From NCBI GenBank assembly GCA_017452265.1, contig JAFTMS010000031.1, forward strand, positions 62,001-126,000: DNA of 64,000 nucleotides. The letters are read 5' to 3'. The notes beneath the pieces are model-generated. The model searched no databases and was not told the DNA's origin. It was given only the letters and a program-made list of their open reading frames with translations. Both the position numbers and the translations under genes were made by a program. This stretch comes from Bacteroidales bacterium (GTDB lineage Bacteria; Bacteroidota; Bacteroidia; Bacteroidales; UBA932). Of the stretch, positions 1 to 8,587 are shown in pieces; positions within the stretch are counted from its first letter, which is position 1; every line of letters begins with the position of its first letter.

Positions 1-147
1 AGGCTGCATCCCGGCCATCCTTGAGCCTGTGTGCAGTCCGAATGCCTTTGAGCTTTGCGAATCCGCAACCGGCAGGGGAGTCGTTGCTTCGTGCTCCGAG
101 CCGATGACCAGAGCCGTCTTCTGGGCAAACCACCGCATCGCCTGCAT
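1..147 (-). CDS. Possible 5' end of an unrecognised gene running off the left edge
   Basis: The minus strand is open from ATG at 147 to the window edge (49 codons). It has codon use like the neighbouring genes and a plausible protein-like start (MQAMRWFAQKTALVIGSEHE). I do not recognise the family. If real it is divergent from the GH3 operon. No clear TAnnTTTG box for it was seen. An overlapping plus-strand frame is also open, so the call is weak. Confidence 0.25.
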   Translation of the reverse strand, partial: MQAMRWFAQKTALVIGSEHEATTPLPVADSQSSKAFGLHTGSRMAGMQP

Positions 148-215
148 CGAACCATATATCGACGTTTCCTTAGAACTGGGACATGAGTTCCGCTTTCATA
201 TAGATTATAAATTGC

Positions 216-223
216 TATCTTTG
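216..223 (+). promoter_or_regulatory. Promoter -7 box for the GH3 operon
   Basis: TATCTTTG matches the Bacteroidota TAnnTTTG -7 box. The GH3 ATG lies 51 bases downstream. The -33 TTTG element is not a good match. Confidence 0.6.
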
Positions 224-274
224 CAAGATTGACCGGAATAATTGACGGTATGCCAATAATCAATTACTCAAGAT

Positions 275-2512
275 ATGAAAAGAACCATAACCTTATCAGC
301 TGCGGCCCTTATCCTTGCCGCATGCGCCACACAGCCGAAATTCGACGGCCCGACCTATCTGAACCCGAACGCTCCAGTTGAGGACAGGGTTGAGGATGCT
401 CTTTCACGCATGACCCTCGAAGAGAAGGTGGGCATGACTACAGCACAGTCCAAATTCAGTTCAAGAGGTGTTCCGCGTCTCGGTATCCCCGAAGTATGGC
501 ATACGGACGGCCCTCACGGCATCCGTCCTGAAGTGCTTTGGGATGAATGGGACCAGGCAGGCTGGACAAACGACTCCTGTACGGCATTCCCGGCCCTGAT
601 CAACCTCGCGGCGACATGGGACAAGGAGATGTCGCTTCTTTACGGAGACTGCATCGGCGAAGAGGCACGCTACCGCAAGAAGGACATCCTGCTCGGCCCT
701 GGCGTGAACATCTGCCGCACGCCGCTGAACGGACGTAACTTCGAGTATATGGGCGAGGATCCGTATCTTGCAGGCCAGATGGTGGTTCCGTATGTAAAGG
801 GAGTGCAGCAGAACGGTGTTGCTGCCTGCGTGAAGCACTATGCTGTGAACAATCAGGAGTTCCAGCGCACCCAGTCCAATTCAGTTGTGGACGACAGAAC
901 CCTTTATGAGATATATCTTCCTGCGTTCAAGGCAGCCGTACAGGAAGGCGGCGCATGGGCGATCATGGGCTCGTACAACCTTTACAACGGCCAGTACAAC
1001 TGCCACAACGAGCGTCTTCTCTGCGATATCCTCAAAGGCGAATGGGGCTTTGACGGCGTTGTGGTGAGCGACTGGGGCGGATGCCGCGACAGCGAAGAGG
1101 CAGTGCGCAACGGCCTCGACATAGAGATGGGAACATGGACAAACGGTCTCCGTGGTGCTGCGAGCGACAGCTACCGTAACTACCATATGGCAGCACCGTA
1201 TCTCGAGGGCCTGAACAGCGGAAAGTACACAACAAAGGAGCTTGACGACAAGGTGCGCCGCATCCTCCGTACAATCTTCCGTACAAGCATGCGTCCTGAG
1301 CCGAACTATGGCCGTTTCGTCTGTCCTGAGCACTATCAGGCTGCCCGTGACATCGCTGCAGCCGGAGTGGTGCTTCTCAAGAATGAGGACAACGTGCTTC
1401 CTCTGGATGTTCCGCAGGGTGGAAAGATTCTGCTCGTGGGCGAGAACGCCGTGAAGAAGCTTGTCGTGGGCGGCGGTAGCTCGAACCTTAAGACGGCATA
1501 TGAAGTGAATCCGCTCGAGGGCCTTCAGAATGCATACGGCGACAATGCGGAAGTGGCATGGGTACGTGGATATGTAGGTGATACGTCAACGTCATACAAT
1601 CTGGTGGATACAGGTCAGGACCTCACCGATCACCGTTCTCCGAAAGAACTTATAGCAGAGGCGGTTGCAGCAGCAAAGGATGCTGATTACGTGATCTTCG
1701 TCGGCGGTCTGAACAAGAGCGCAAATCAGGACAACGAGGGAACTGACCGCTACAATACATTCCTTCCGTACGACCAGCAGGATGTCATCGAGGCGCTTGC
1801 ACAGGTGGCTGACAAGTTCATAGTCGTGAACATTTCCGGTTCTCCGGTGTCTATGCCGTGGGCCGACTGCGCCGATGCGATCGTACAGGGCTGGTATGGC
1901 GGAACGGAGTCCGGAAATGCCCTTGCAGACGTGCTCACAGGCAAGGTGAACCCTTCAGGAAGGCTTCCTTTCACGGTTCCGTACAAGTATGAGGACGGCC
2001 CTATCAAGACGGAGCGTCAGTATCCTGGAATCAAGGAGGAAGGCAGCAAGTACTGGCAGACGCACTACGACGAGGGCATATACGTGGGATACAGATGGTA
2101 CGACAGCAAGGGAGTGCCTGCACAGTGGCCTTTCGGATACGGCCTCAGCTACACTTCATTCGAATATTCGGACGCAAAGATAGACAAGCCTGCGATGAGG
2201 AAGGGCGACAAGCTCACTCTTACCGTGGATGTGAAGAATACAGGCTCGCGTGAGGGAGCGGAAATCGTACAGCTCTATATCTCTGATCCTCAGGCAAGCA
2301 TAGACCGTCCTGTGAAGGAACTCAAGGGCTTCGAGAAGGTGAACCTCAAGCCTGGTGAGATGAAGAAGGTGTCTTTCACGATCGATGCCGAAGACCTCAG
2401 CTGGTTCGATGCAGACAAGCACGAATGGGTGGCTGAGCCGGGCGAGTTCAAGGCTCTGATTTCAAGCACCGGCTCAGACGTAAGGGCGGAACTCCCGTTC
2501 GAGTTGAAATAG
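275..2512 (+). CDS. GH3 family beta-glycosidase lipoprotein (beta-glucosidase-like)
   Basis: Exo-acting retaining beta-glycosidase that would release terminal sugars from beta-linked oligosaccharides. The first 20 residues form a lipoprotein signal ending at AAC (ALILAAC), so it is probably anchored in the periplasm or outer membrane. The GH3 N-terminal barrel contains KHYAVNNQE, and VVVSDWGG supplies the nucleophile Asp266. The alpha/beta sandwich domain and a C-terminal fibronectin type III-like domain (from about residue 640) follow. The length of 745 residues is normal for the family. It is the first gene of an operon with ROK (4-base gap) and GH2. The exact substrate (glucose, xylose or mannose linkage) cannot be told from sequence. 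Confidence 0.93.
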   Translation: MKRTITLSAAALILAACATQPKFDGPTYLNPNAPVEDRVEDALSRMTLEEKVGMTTAQSKFSSRGVPRLGIPEVWHTDGPHGIRPEVLWDEWDQAGWTNDSCTAFPALINLAATWDKEMSLLYGDCIGEEARYRKKDILLGPGVNICRTPLNGRNFEYMGEDPYLAGQMVVPYVKGVQQNGVAACVKHYAVNNQEFQRTQSNSVVDDRTLYEIYLPAFKAAVQEGGAWAIMGSYNLYNGQYNCHNERLLCDILKGEWGFDGVVVSDWGGCRDSEEAVRNGLDIEMGTWTNGLRGAASDSYRNYHMAAPYLEGLNSGKYTTKELDDKVRRILRTIFRTSMRPEPNYGRFVCPEHYQAARDIAAAGVVLLKNEDNVLPLDVPQGGKILLVGENAVKKLVVGGGSSNLKTAYEVNPLEGLQNAYGDNAEVAWVRGYVGDTSTSYNLVDTGQDLTDHRSPKELIAEAVAAAKDADYVIFVGGLNKSANQDNEGTDRYNTFLPYDQQDVIEALAQVADKFIVVNISGSPVSMPWADCADAIVQGWYGGTESGNALADVLTGKVNPSGRLPFTVPYKYEDGPIKTERQYPGIKEEGSKYWQTHYDEGIYVGYRWYDSKGVPAQWPFGYGLSYTSFEYSDAKIDKPAMRKGDKLTLTVDVKNTGSREGAEIVQLYISDPQASIDRPVKELKGFEKVNLKPGEMKKVSFTIDAEDLSWFDADKHEWVAEPGEFKALISSTGSDVRAELPFELK

Positions 2513-2516
2513 GCCT

Positions 2517-3335
2517 ATGAAGATAGGAGTTGATCTGGGCGGCACCAATATAAGGGCCGCCCTTGTAGACGGACAGAGGATTGTCCGAAAGGAAAAGACG
2601 GCGTGTCCGGCTAAAGGCAGCTGTGAGGAAGTGCTGGAGGCTGTAGCCGGGCTTATAGAAAGCCTTTTTTCGGACGCAGTGGAGTCTGTAGGCATAGGAG
2701 TGCCTTCTGTCGTGGATACACACCGTGGAATCGTATATGACGTGGCCAATATTCCTTCCTGGAAAGAGGTTCATCTCAAGGATATGCTTGAAGAGCGTTT
2801 CGGTGTGCCCGTACATGTGAACAACGATTCCAACTGCTTTACCCTCGGAGAGTCCCTTTTCGGACAGGGAAAGGGATATGCCGATATGGTCGGCGTCACT
2901 CTCGGAACCGGTGTGGGTTCGGGTATAATCATCGACGGAAAACTCTATGAAGGACGTAATGCAGGAGCAGGAGAAATAGGCTCTATAGCCTATCTGGACA
3001 AGGATTTCGAGAGCTATTGCAGCACTCCGTTCTTTGTTTCTCACAATACGTCTGGAGCGGAGCTTGCGGCAAGGGCTGAGGCCGGTGATGACGATGCCAT
3101 AGCGCTTTGGAACGAGTTCGGGAATCATCTCGGAGAGCTTGTGAAGACGATACTCTTCGCATACGATCCGGAAGCGGTCGTGTTCGGCGGAGGAATCGCC
3201 GCCGGTCATCCCTATTTCGAAGCCGCAATGAACGCTCGTGTGGCGACGTTCCCATATTCAGAAACGGTAAAAGGCATAAGAATACTTTTCTCACAAGACC
3301 AGGACATAGCCCTCTACGGCGCCTCATCATTGTAA
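2517..3335 (+). CDS. ROK family sugar kinase (glucokinase/mannokinase-like)
   Basis: Cytoplasmic ATP-dependent kinase for a hexose, 272 residues. The N-terminal phosphate-binding motif is DLGGTNIRAALVDG. VNNDSNCF carries the likely catalytic Asp, and a glycine-rich ATP site (TLGTGVGSGIII) follows. The usual ROK zinc motif (CxCGxxGC) is absent; the region reads GEIGSIAYLDKDFESYC, a form I recall from other Bacteroidota ROK kinases. It sits between GH3 and GH2 with short gaps (4 and 11 bases), so it probably phosphorylates sugar released by these enzymes. It could also serve glucose from the GH130 step. Sugar specificity is inferred only. Confidence 0.88.
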   Translation: MKIGVDLGGTNIRAALVDGQRIVRKEKTACPAKGSCEEVLEAVAGLIESLFSDAVESVGIGVPSVVDTHRGIVYDVANIPSWKEVHLKDMLEERFGVPVHVNNDSNCFTLGESLFGQGKGYADMVGVTLGTGVGSGIIIDGKLYEGRNAGAGEIGSIAYLDKDFESYCSTPFFVSHNTSGAELAARAEAGDDDAIALWNEFGNHLGELVKTILFAYDPEAVVFGGGIAAGHPYFEAAMNARVATFPYSETVKGIRILFSQDQDIALYGASSL

Positions 3336-3346
3336 AATATAATCCA

Positions 3347-5935
3347 ATGAAACACAGAATATTATTCCTTCTTCCCCTTCTGGCCGCCTGCTCGACTCCC
3401 GAACCACAGACGGCAGACATCCGGCTTTCAGACGGCTGGTACATCCAGTCTTCTGAAAAAGTGGCTTCTGACGGCGCTCAGCTGACGTCAGAAGATGCCG
3501 ACTGCTCCCTCTGGTATAAGGCGGCTGTGCCTTCCACTGTCCTTGGAGCTCTGACTTCCGACAACGGACTCTATCAGGATGCCTTCATGGGCACGAACTA
3601 TAAGGAAATCGACCGTGAACAGTTCGACACGGCATGGTGGTACATGACTTCGTTCGAGGTGCCTGCACTCAGAGACGGACAGCGTGCCGAGCTTTCTTTC
3701 GACGGCATCAGCTACCGTGCGGACATCTGGCTCAACGGAGAGCAGGTGGCCTCAGCAGACAAGCATTTCGGCCCTTTCCGCCAGTTCTCATATGATGTGA
3801 CGGATCTTCTATCTGAGGAAAACCGCCTTGCAGTGAAGGTATACCGTTGGCAGCCAGGCGAATTCAATATCGGTTTTGTGGACTGGAATCCGCGTCCTGC
3901 CGACGAAAGCATGGGCATATTCCGCCCTGTATGGCTCCGTTACAGCAATGAGGTTTCATTAAGGAATCCGGCCGTACGTTCGAAGGTGGACACCGTAGGC
4001 TTCGACGAGGCATGGCTTACAGTCGAGGCAACGCTCTGCAATTCTTCCGACCGTCCTGTAAAGGGAAATCTGTGCGGAAAGTACGAGGAGGGTTCGTTCA
4101 GCTTCCCTGTGGAGCTTGCCGCCGGCGAGACCAGAACCGTCAAGGTGACTGCCGAGGAGGCGAAGAAGCTGCATGTGAAGAATCCTCGCCTGTGGTGGTG
4201 CCACAATCTCGGAAATCCGGATATGTACAGCATGGAACTGTCGTTTGTGGCTGACGGTAAAGTGTCTGATTCACAGATTGTTGATTTCGGTATACGTCAG
4301 CTTGATTCATATTTCAACGAGGATGGTTACAGAGGCTTCATCCTGAACGGAAAGAAGGTGCTCATCAAGGGCGCAGGCTGGACGGACGACATCTTCCTCC
4401 GCAATCCGGACTCAAGGAACGCCCTTGAGGTGGCATATGTAAAGGATATGAACCTCAATACAATACGCTTCGAGAACATATGGGGAACCTCACAGAACGT
4501 ATACGACGAATGCGACCGTCAGGGAGTGCTTGCCCTTGTGGGCTGGAGCTGCCACTGGGAGTGGGAAGTCTATACCGGCAAGCCGAACGACCGCAACGGA
4601 TGCATTTCTTCGGAAGAGGACATGGAGCTGATTTCGGAATCCTGGCGTGACCAGATTCTGTGGCTCAGGAATCACCCTTCAATCATCTGCTGGTATGGAG
4701 CAAGCGACATGCTTCCGCGTCCTGCCCTTGAGCAGTGCTATCTGGACATTCTCGCGGAGATTGACGACCGTCCTTATACCGTTCATGCCGGCTCTGCAAA
4801 AAGTCCGCTCAGCGGACCTGCAGGCATGAAGATGTGGGGGCCTTACGAGTGGCAGGCTCCGAACTACTGGTACAGCGAGGAAGCCCGTGGAAATGCTGTC
4901 GGATTCAATACCGAGACAGGAATCGGCGCCCAGCTCCCTGTGAAGGAATCGCTCATGAAGATGATTCCTCAGGACCAGCTCTGGCCAGTCGGCGATGCGT
5001 ACAACTTCCACTGCACGACTTCGAGGGATGCGATGCATTCCCTTGACGTGCTCAAATGGGTGATCGAGGAACGTCACGGAGGTGCAGAGTCGCTTGACGA
5101 CTTCCTTCTTAAGGCTCATTTCCTTGATTATGAGGGTACAAGGGCTATGGTGGAAGCACACCGTGTGAACGTGCCGAGGTCTACGGGAATCATCCAGTGG
5201 ATGCTCAATTCCGCATGGCCTGCACTTTACTGGCAGCTTTACGACTGGTATCTTGTGCCGACATCGGCATATTGGTCGGTGAAGAAGGCATGTATGCCTC
5301 AGCAGCTCATATATAATTACGGAAACGGAAAGGTATATGCCGTGAATGATGAGGCCGGGGATGTGGAACTTACGGCGAAAATGGCTCTGTACGGGCTTGA
5401 CGGAGCGCTTCTCACTTCGGAGGGTATGCCTGTGGAGTTTACTGCCGGATGTTCGAAGGCTCTGTTTGATGTGCCTGCATTCAAGGATGTGGCATTCATG
5501 TTTCTTTCGCTTGAGGATGCTAAGGGCAATGTGGTTTCACGCAACGACTACTGCCTGTCTGAAAAGAAGGACGAACATGACTGGAGCCGCTACAGATGGT
5601 GGATGACACAGTTCAAACAGTTTGCGGACTACACTCCGCTGAACTCGCTCGCAGCTGCTGACGTGAAGATGTCAGCTGTAAGAAAGGGAGCGGATACGGT
5701 TGAGGTGACATTGGAGAACTGCTCGGATGTCGTGGCATTCTTTGTACGCCTTTCGCTCAAGGACGCTTCCGGCGAGCTTGTGGTCCCGGCTTTCTGGAAT
5801 GAGAATCTCGCGACCCTTGCCCCCGGCGAGAAGCGCAGCTTTACCTGCCGTCTGAACTGTTCTGAGGCTGATTCTGCAGGAGCTGTCGTGGCTTTGTCCG
5901 GATGGAATGTTCCGCAGCAGACAGCTGCCCTTTAG
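3347..5935 (+). CDS. GH2 family glycosidase lipoprotein (exo-beta-glucosaminidase/mannosidase type)
   Basis: Retaining exo-beta-glycosidase of 862 residues. ATG at 3347 starts a lipoprotein signal with lipobox LAAC; the frame is open further upstream, but that part overlaps the ROK gene and has no signal. The order is GH2 sugar-binding domain (about 30-190), Ig-like domain, TIM barrel (about 320-620) and C-terminal Ig-like domains. NTETGIG gives the likely nucleophile Glu523. The usual Asn-Glu acid/base motif is replaced by Ser-Asp (YGASDMLP, Asp454), as in the CsxA exo-beta-D-glucosaminidase group, where the acid/base is Asp. It is the third gene of the GH3 operon and is followed by a strong terminator. 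Glucosaminide versus mannoside activity cannot be settled. Confidence 0.88.
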   Translation: MKHRILFLLPLLAACSTPEPQTADIRLSDGWYIQSSEKVASDGAQLTSEDADCSLWYKAAVPSTVLGALTSDNGLYQDAFMGTNYKEIDREQFDTAWWYMTSFEVPALRDGQRAELSFDGISYRADIWLNGEQVASADKHFGPFRQFSYDVTDLLSEENRLAVKVYRWQPGEFNIGFVDWNPRPADESMGIFRPVWLRYSNEVSLRNPAVRSKVDTVGFDEAWLTVEATLCNSSDRPVKGNLCGKYEEGSFSFPVELAAGETRTVKVTAEEAKKLHVKNPRLWWCHNLGNPDMYSMELSFVADGKVSDSQIVDFGIRQLDSYFNEDGYRGFILNGKKVLIKGAGWTDDIFLRNPDSRNALEVAYVKDMNLNTIRFENIWGTSQNVYDECDRQGVLALVGWSCHWEWEVYTGKPNDRNGCISSEEDMELISESWRDQILWLRNHPSIICWYGASDMLPRPALEQCYLDILAEIDDRPYTVHAGSAKSPLSGPAGMKMWGPYEWQAPNYWYSEEARGNAVGFNTETGIGAQLPVKESLMKMIPQDQLWPVGDAYNFHCTTSRDAMHSLDVLKWVIEERHGGAESLDDFLLKAHFLDYEGTRAMVEAHRVNVPRSTGIIQWMLNSAWPALYWQLYDWYLVPTSAYWSVKKACMPQQLIYNYGNGKVYAVNDEAGDVELTAKMALYGLDGALLTSEGMPVEFTAGCSKALFDVPAFKDVAFMFLSLEDAKGNVVSRNDYCLSEKKDEHDWSRYRWWMTQFKQFADYTPLNSLAAADVKMSAVRKGADTVEVTLENCSDVVAFFVRLSLKDASGELVVPAFWNENLATLAPGEKRSFTCRLNCSEADSAGAVVALSGWNVPQQTAAL

Positions 5936-5950
5936 AAAATATACAAGAAA

Positions 5951-5989
5951 AATGCTCCCGACATCCTATCATACGATGTCGGGAGCATT
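5951..5989. terminator. Bidirectional terminator between GH2 and the DUF4923 gene
   Basis: Perfect 15-bp stem (5951-5965 with 5975-5989) and a 9-base loop. It has T-rich flanks on both strands and lies between two convergent genes. Confidence 0.9.
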
Positions 5990-6004
5990 TTCGTTTCTGA
6001 CAGC

Positions 6005-6631
6005 TTATTTTGAAAGTTCGAAGCCGAGGAGCATTCCGTCATATTGCTCCGCTATGGCTGCGATGCTTGAAAGCGTGCTGTTGTCTGTCGTTGAAGACAG
6101 CTTCTCGATGAAGGAGAGCAGCTTGTCGGCATTGAACATCAGGTCGAGCTGTGACGATGTCACGTTTGCTGTGGCCTTCATGCTGAATCCCTTCATTACA
6201 GAGGATTTGCCATATGTCAGTGTGAGGGTCTTGCTGGCTTCGTCAAGCGCATATGTGCCTGATATGCTCTTTCCCTTGAAGGTGGTGGAGAATGTGCCGT
6301 CTTCAGAGAATGTGAAGCCGAATGTTCCTGATTTCAGACCAATCTTCGACGCGTATCCGTCGAGCTTTTCCTCAATCTGAGATGCTGCAAGGTTTGCGGC
6401 CGTGCTCTTGAGAAGGTTTTCGCTTTCGAGCTTCACGGCAATGCCGGAATAGTTCCACGTACCTTTTATGTCTGCCTGCAGGCTTACTCCTGTCACGGTT
6501 TCAACCACTTCCTGCACAGCGGAAGAGCCTTTCACCTTGTTTAGCAGGTCTTTGAGCGACTGTGCCGATGCTGTCTGTCCTGCGATACACAATGCTCCTG
6601 CGAAAAGGAGCGTCTTAAAGATATTCTTCAT
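6005..6631 (-). CDS. DUF4923 family secreted protein
   Basis: A 208-residue protein of unknown function found in Bacteroidota. It has a clear signal peptide (LLFAGALCIAGQTASAQ). The mature part has an early helical stretch with LKDLLNKVKGSS, then a repeating beta-rich section with the WNYSG and GTFGFTFSEDGTFS motifs, which is typical of a lipocalin-like or DUF4923 fold. It probably acts in the periplasm. It lies 20 bases downstream of the ThiL-like gene on the same strand, so the two are probably co-transcribed, but no functional link is evident. Confidence 0.82.
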   Translation of the reverse strand: MKNIFKTLLFAGALCIAGQTASAQSLKDLLNKVKGSSAVQEVVETVTGVSLQADIKGTWNYSGIAVKLESENLLKSTAANLAASQIEEKLDGYASKIGLKSGTFGFTFSEDGTFSTTFKGKSISGTYALDEASKTLTLTYGKSSVMKGFSMKATANVTSSQLDLMFNADKLLSFIEKLSSTTDNSTLSSIAAIAEQYDGMLLGFELSK

Positions 6632-6651
6632 CGTCTTTTATGTTTTAGTAA

Positions 6652-7674
6652 TCATTCATTTCTCCAGCCCTGAGCCTTCATCGGCATCTCAATGCCGTCC
6701 GGAGTCACGATTGCGGCTCCCACTTCAGGCTTTGCGAGATGGCCGATGATGTCGAAGGTCTGGAAGTCGTGACGGAACTTGTCGTGCTTTCCGATAGGAA
6801 TAGTGAAGAGCAGGCGGTAGTCCTCGCCTCCGTTGAGGGCCGCCGAAATCGGATCTATGTTCAGTTCGCGTCCCAGTTCGAATGTCCTGCCGGCAAACGG
6901 CAGTTTGTCCACATATACCTTCGCTCCGAGTCCGCTGTCACGAACGAGCCTCTTCACAGCATCTGCAAGGCCTCTTGTGACGAGGTATCCGTATGACGGC
7001 ATGATTTCGGCATCCTCCATCTGCTTGATTGTCTGAGGATTGAGCTGCGGTTTGAGATATGCTCCCACGAGGTTTTTGTACTCGTCCAGATTTGGCTGTG
7101 CCTTTGCATCACCGCTCTTTTCGAAGGCCCTTTTCTCCCTTTCCAGCACCTGGAATCCCATGAATGCAGCACCGAGGTTGTCCGATACGCATATAAGGTC
7201 CATGCTCTTTGCCGCCGGCCTGCGCTTTGCCATGAGAAGCGAAGTCTCGCCGGCACATGAAACGCAGACTGTCAATCCGTTAGGTGACGGAACGAGATCC
7301 AGGCTTACCTGCTTGTATCCATGTTCCTTTGCTGCTGCGACAATGCCTTCCCATATATCCTTTATATGCGTGAAGTCCAGCTTTGCCGATATGCCCAGAC
7401 GCACATCCATAGTGCGCGGATGTGACATTTCCGCATAAAGCTCGCCTGTCACGGCCACAACGCATTTGTATCCCAGGTGCTTCAATGGGAAATACGTCAG
7501 GTCGAAATCCATGCCTTCGATGAAGGTGCGTGAATGTGAACCGACGTAGCATTTGCCGGCGGTCTCGAACCAGCTGCTTTGGAACGGCTTGTATGGGGTT
7601 CCTTCGTATAATTTTGCGATTGCCTCGACTCTGCCGAGGTCCGAGAATGTCTCCTGAGTCATGTTTTGATTCAT
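6652..7674 (-). CDS. ThiL-like AIR-synthase-related protein, probably without normal kinase activity
   Basis: This 340-residue protein aligns by eye with thiamine-monophosphate kinase of Bacteroidota along its length: the HFDLTY-like motif (GMDFDLTYFPLKHLGYK), the LICVSDNLGAAFMG region, and a C-terminal NGGEDYRLLFT motif. Two Mg/ATP-binding segments of ThiL look lost: the N-terminal GDDAAV motif is replaced by ETAGKCYVGSHS, and the central GGDT motif by VPSPNG. It may therefore be a non-catalytic or re-purposed paralogue rather than the true ThiL. It is the first gene of a probable two-gene minus-strand unit with DUF4923, with its own TAATTTTG box upstream. Confidence 0.72.
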   Translation of the reverse strand: MNQNMTQETFSDLGRVEAIAKLYEGTPYKPFQSSWFETAGKCYVGSHSRTFIEGMDFDLTYFPLKHLGYKCVVAVTGELYAEMSHPRTMDVRLGISAKLDFTHIKDIWEGIVAAAKEHGYKQVSLDLVPSPNGLTVCVSCAGETSLLMAKRRPAAKSMDLICVSDNLGAAFMGFQVLEREKRAFEKSGDAKAQPNLDEYKNLVGAYLKPQLNPQTIKQMEDAEIMPSYGYLVTRGLADAVKRLVRDSGLGAKVYVDKLPFAGRTFELGRELNIDPISAALNGGEDYRLLFTIPIGKHDKFRHDFQTFDIIGHLAKPEVGAAIVTPDGIEMPMKAQGWRNE

Positions 7675-7681
7675 ATTTGTG

Positions 7682-7689
7682 CAAAATTA
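7682..7689 (-). promoter_or_regulatory. Promoter -7 box for the ThiL-like gene
   Basis: On the minus strand the sequence reads TAATTTTG, matching TAnnTTTG. The ThiL-like ATG (7674) begins 7 bases further on, so the leader would be almost absent. Confidence 0.5.
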
Positions 7690-7702
7690 CAATAAATATG
7701 GT

Positions 7703-7710
7703 TAAATTTG
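7703..7710 (+). promoter_or_regulatory. Promoter -7 box for the phosphatase-family gene
   Basis: TAAATTTG matches TAnnTTTG, with the ATG 25 bases downstream. The box lies back to back with that of the divergent ThiL-like gene, only 13 bases apart. Confidence 0.5.
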
Positions 7711-7735
7711 GCAATAATATTCTATAAACCACATT

Positions 7736-8587
7736 ATGAAGAGATTATCATTGCTTTTTGCGGCGGCTCTCTCTGTGCTGCCTTTCATCGCTCAGGCTCA
7801 GAAGAAGAATGAGGCTCCGAAAGAGCTCAAGGTCATGTCATACAATATCAGGATGGGTACAGCAGATGATGGCACCAATTCCTGGCAGTATCGCTATCCG
7901 GCGACGGCCATAATGATAGAGGATCAGAATCCGGATGTGTTCGGTGTGCAGGAAGCCCTTGATTTCCAGATACGTTTCATCGAAGAGAACTGCAGAGGCT
8001 ACAAGTGCGTCGGAGTGGGCCGTGAGGACGGAAAGAGGAAAGGCGAGCATATGTCCATATTCTACAACAAGAAGACCGTATCCCTCCTGAAATGGGGTAC
8101 TTTCTGGCTTTCAGAGACGCCTGAAGAGCCTTCGATGGGCTGGGATGCCGCCTGCTTCAGATCTGCGACATGGGCCTTGATGAAGGACAGGAAGACAGGC
8201 AGAAAGTTCTATTATGTGAACACTCATCTCGACCACAAAGGCGCAGAAGCACAGAAGAACGGCCTCAAGCTCATCGTGGACAGGATATCATCCATCAATC
8301 CTGAAGGTTATCCGATGGTTCTGACAGGCGATTTCAACATAAGGCCGGACAATCCGGCACTCAAGGATCTCGATGCAAGGATGTCATCCGCAAGAAAGAT
8401 AGCCGAGAAGACCGACGGTCATGCCACCTTCAACGGCTGGGCAAAGCCAAAGCAAGGCAATATAATAGACTACATCTATGTCTCGGGTTTCACGGCCTGC
8501 CCTGAATATCAGACAGTTACAAAGAAATACGCCGACCGTACCTATGTCTCCGACCATTACCCGGTCGTTGCCCGCCTCATTTTTTAG
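7736..8587 (+). CDS. Secreted endonuclease/exonuclease/phosphatase family protein
   Basis: A 283-residue hydrolase of the DNase I-like fold, with signal peptide MKRLSLLFAAALSVLPFIAQ, so it is exported. Family motifs are in order: MSYNIRMG (Asn), VQEA (metal-binding Glu), the NTHLDH His motif, TGDFNIRP (Asp/Asn pair) and the C-terminal SDHYPV with the catalytic His. All key residues are present, so it should be active on a phosphoester, possibly a nucleotide, sugar phosphate or phospholipid; the substrate is unknown. Its last 11 bases overlap the 3' end of the convergent dnaE gene. Confidence 0.87.
   Translation: MKRLSLLFAAALSVLPFIAQAQKKNEAPKELKVMSYNIRMGTADDGTNSWQYRYPATAIMIEDQNPDVFGVQEALDFQIRFIEENCRGYKCVGVGREDGKRKGEHMSIFYNKKTVSLLKWGTFWLSETPEEPSMGWDAACFRSATWALMKDRKTGRKFYYVNTHLDHKGAEAQKNGLKLIVDRISSINPEGYPMVLTGDFNIRPDNPALKDLDARMSSARKIAEKTDGHATFNGWAKPKQGNIIDYIYVSGFTACPEYQTVTKKYADRTYVSDHYPVVARLIF

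Noticed and set aside
29..232. Plus-strand frame of 67 codons at the left edge
   Set aside because: It spans the promoter box at 216-223 and has no family features. The opposite frame looks more protein-like.
3107..3346. Upstream extension of the GH2 gene
   Set aside because: It lies inside the ROK gene. The lipoprotein signal begins at 3347.
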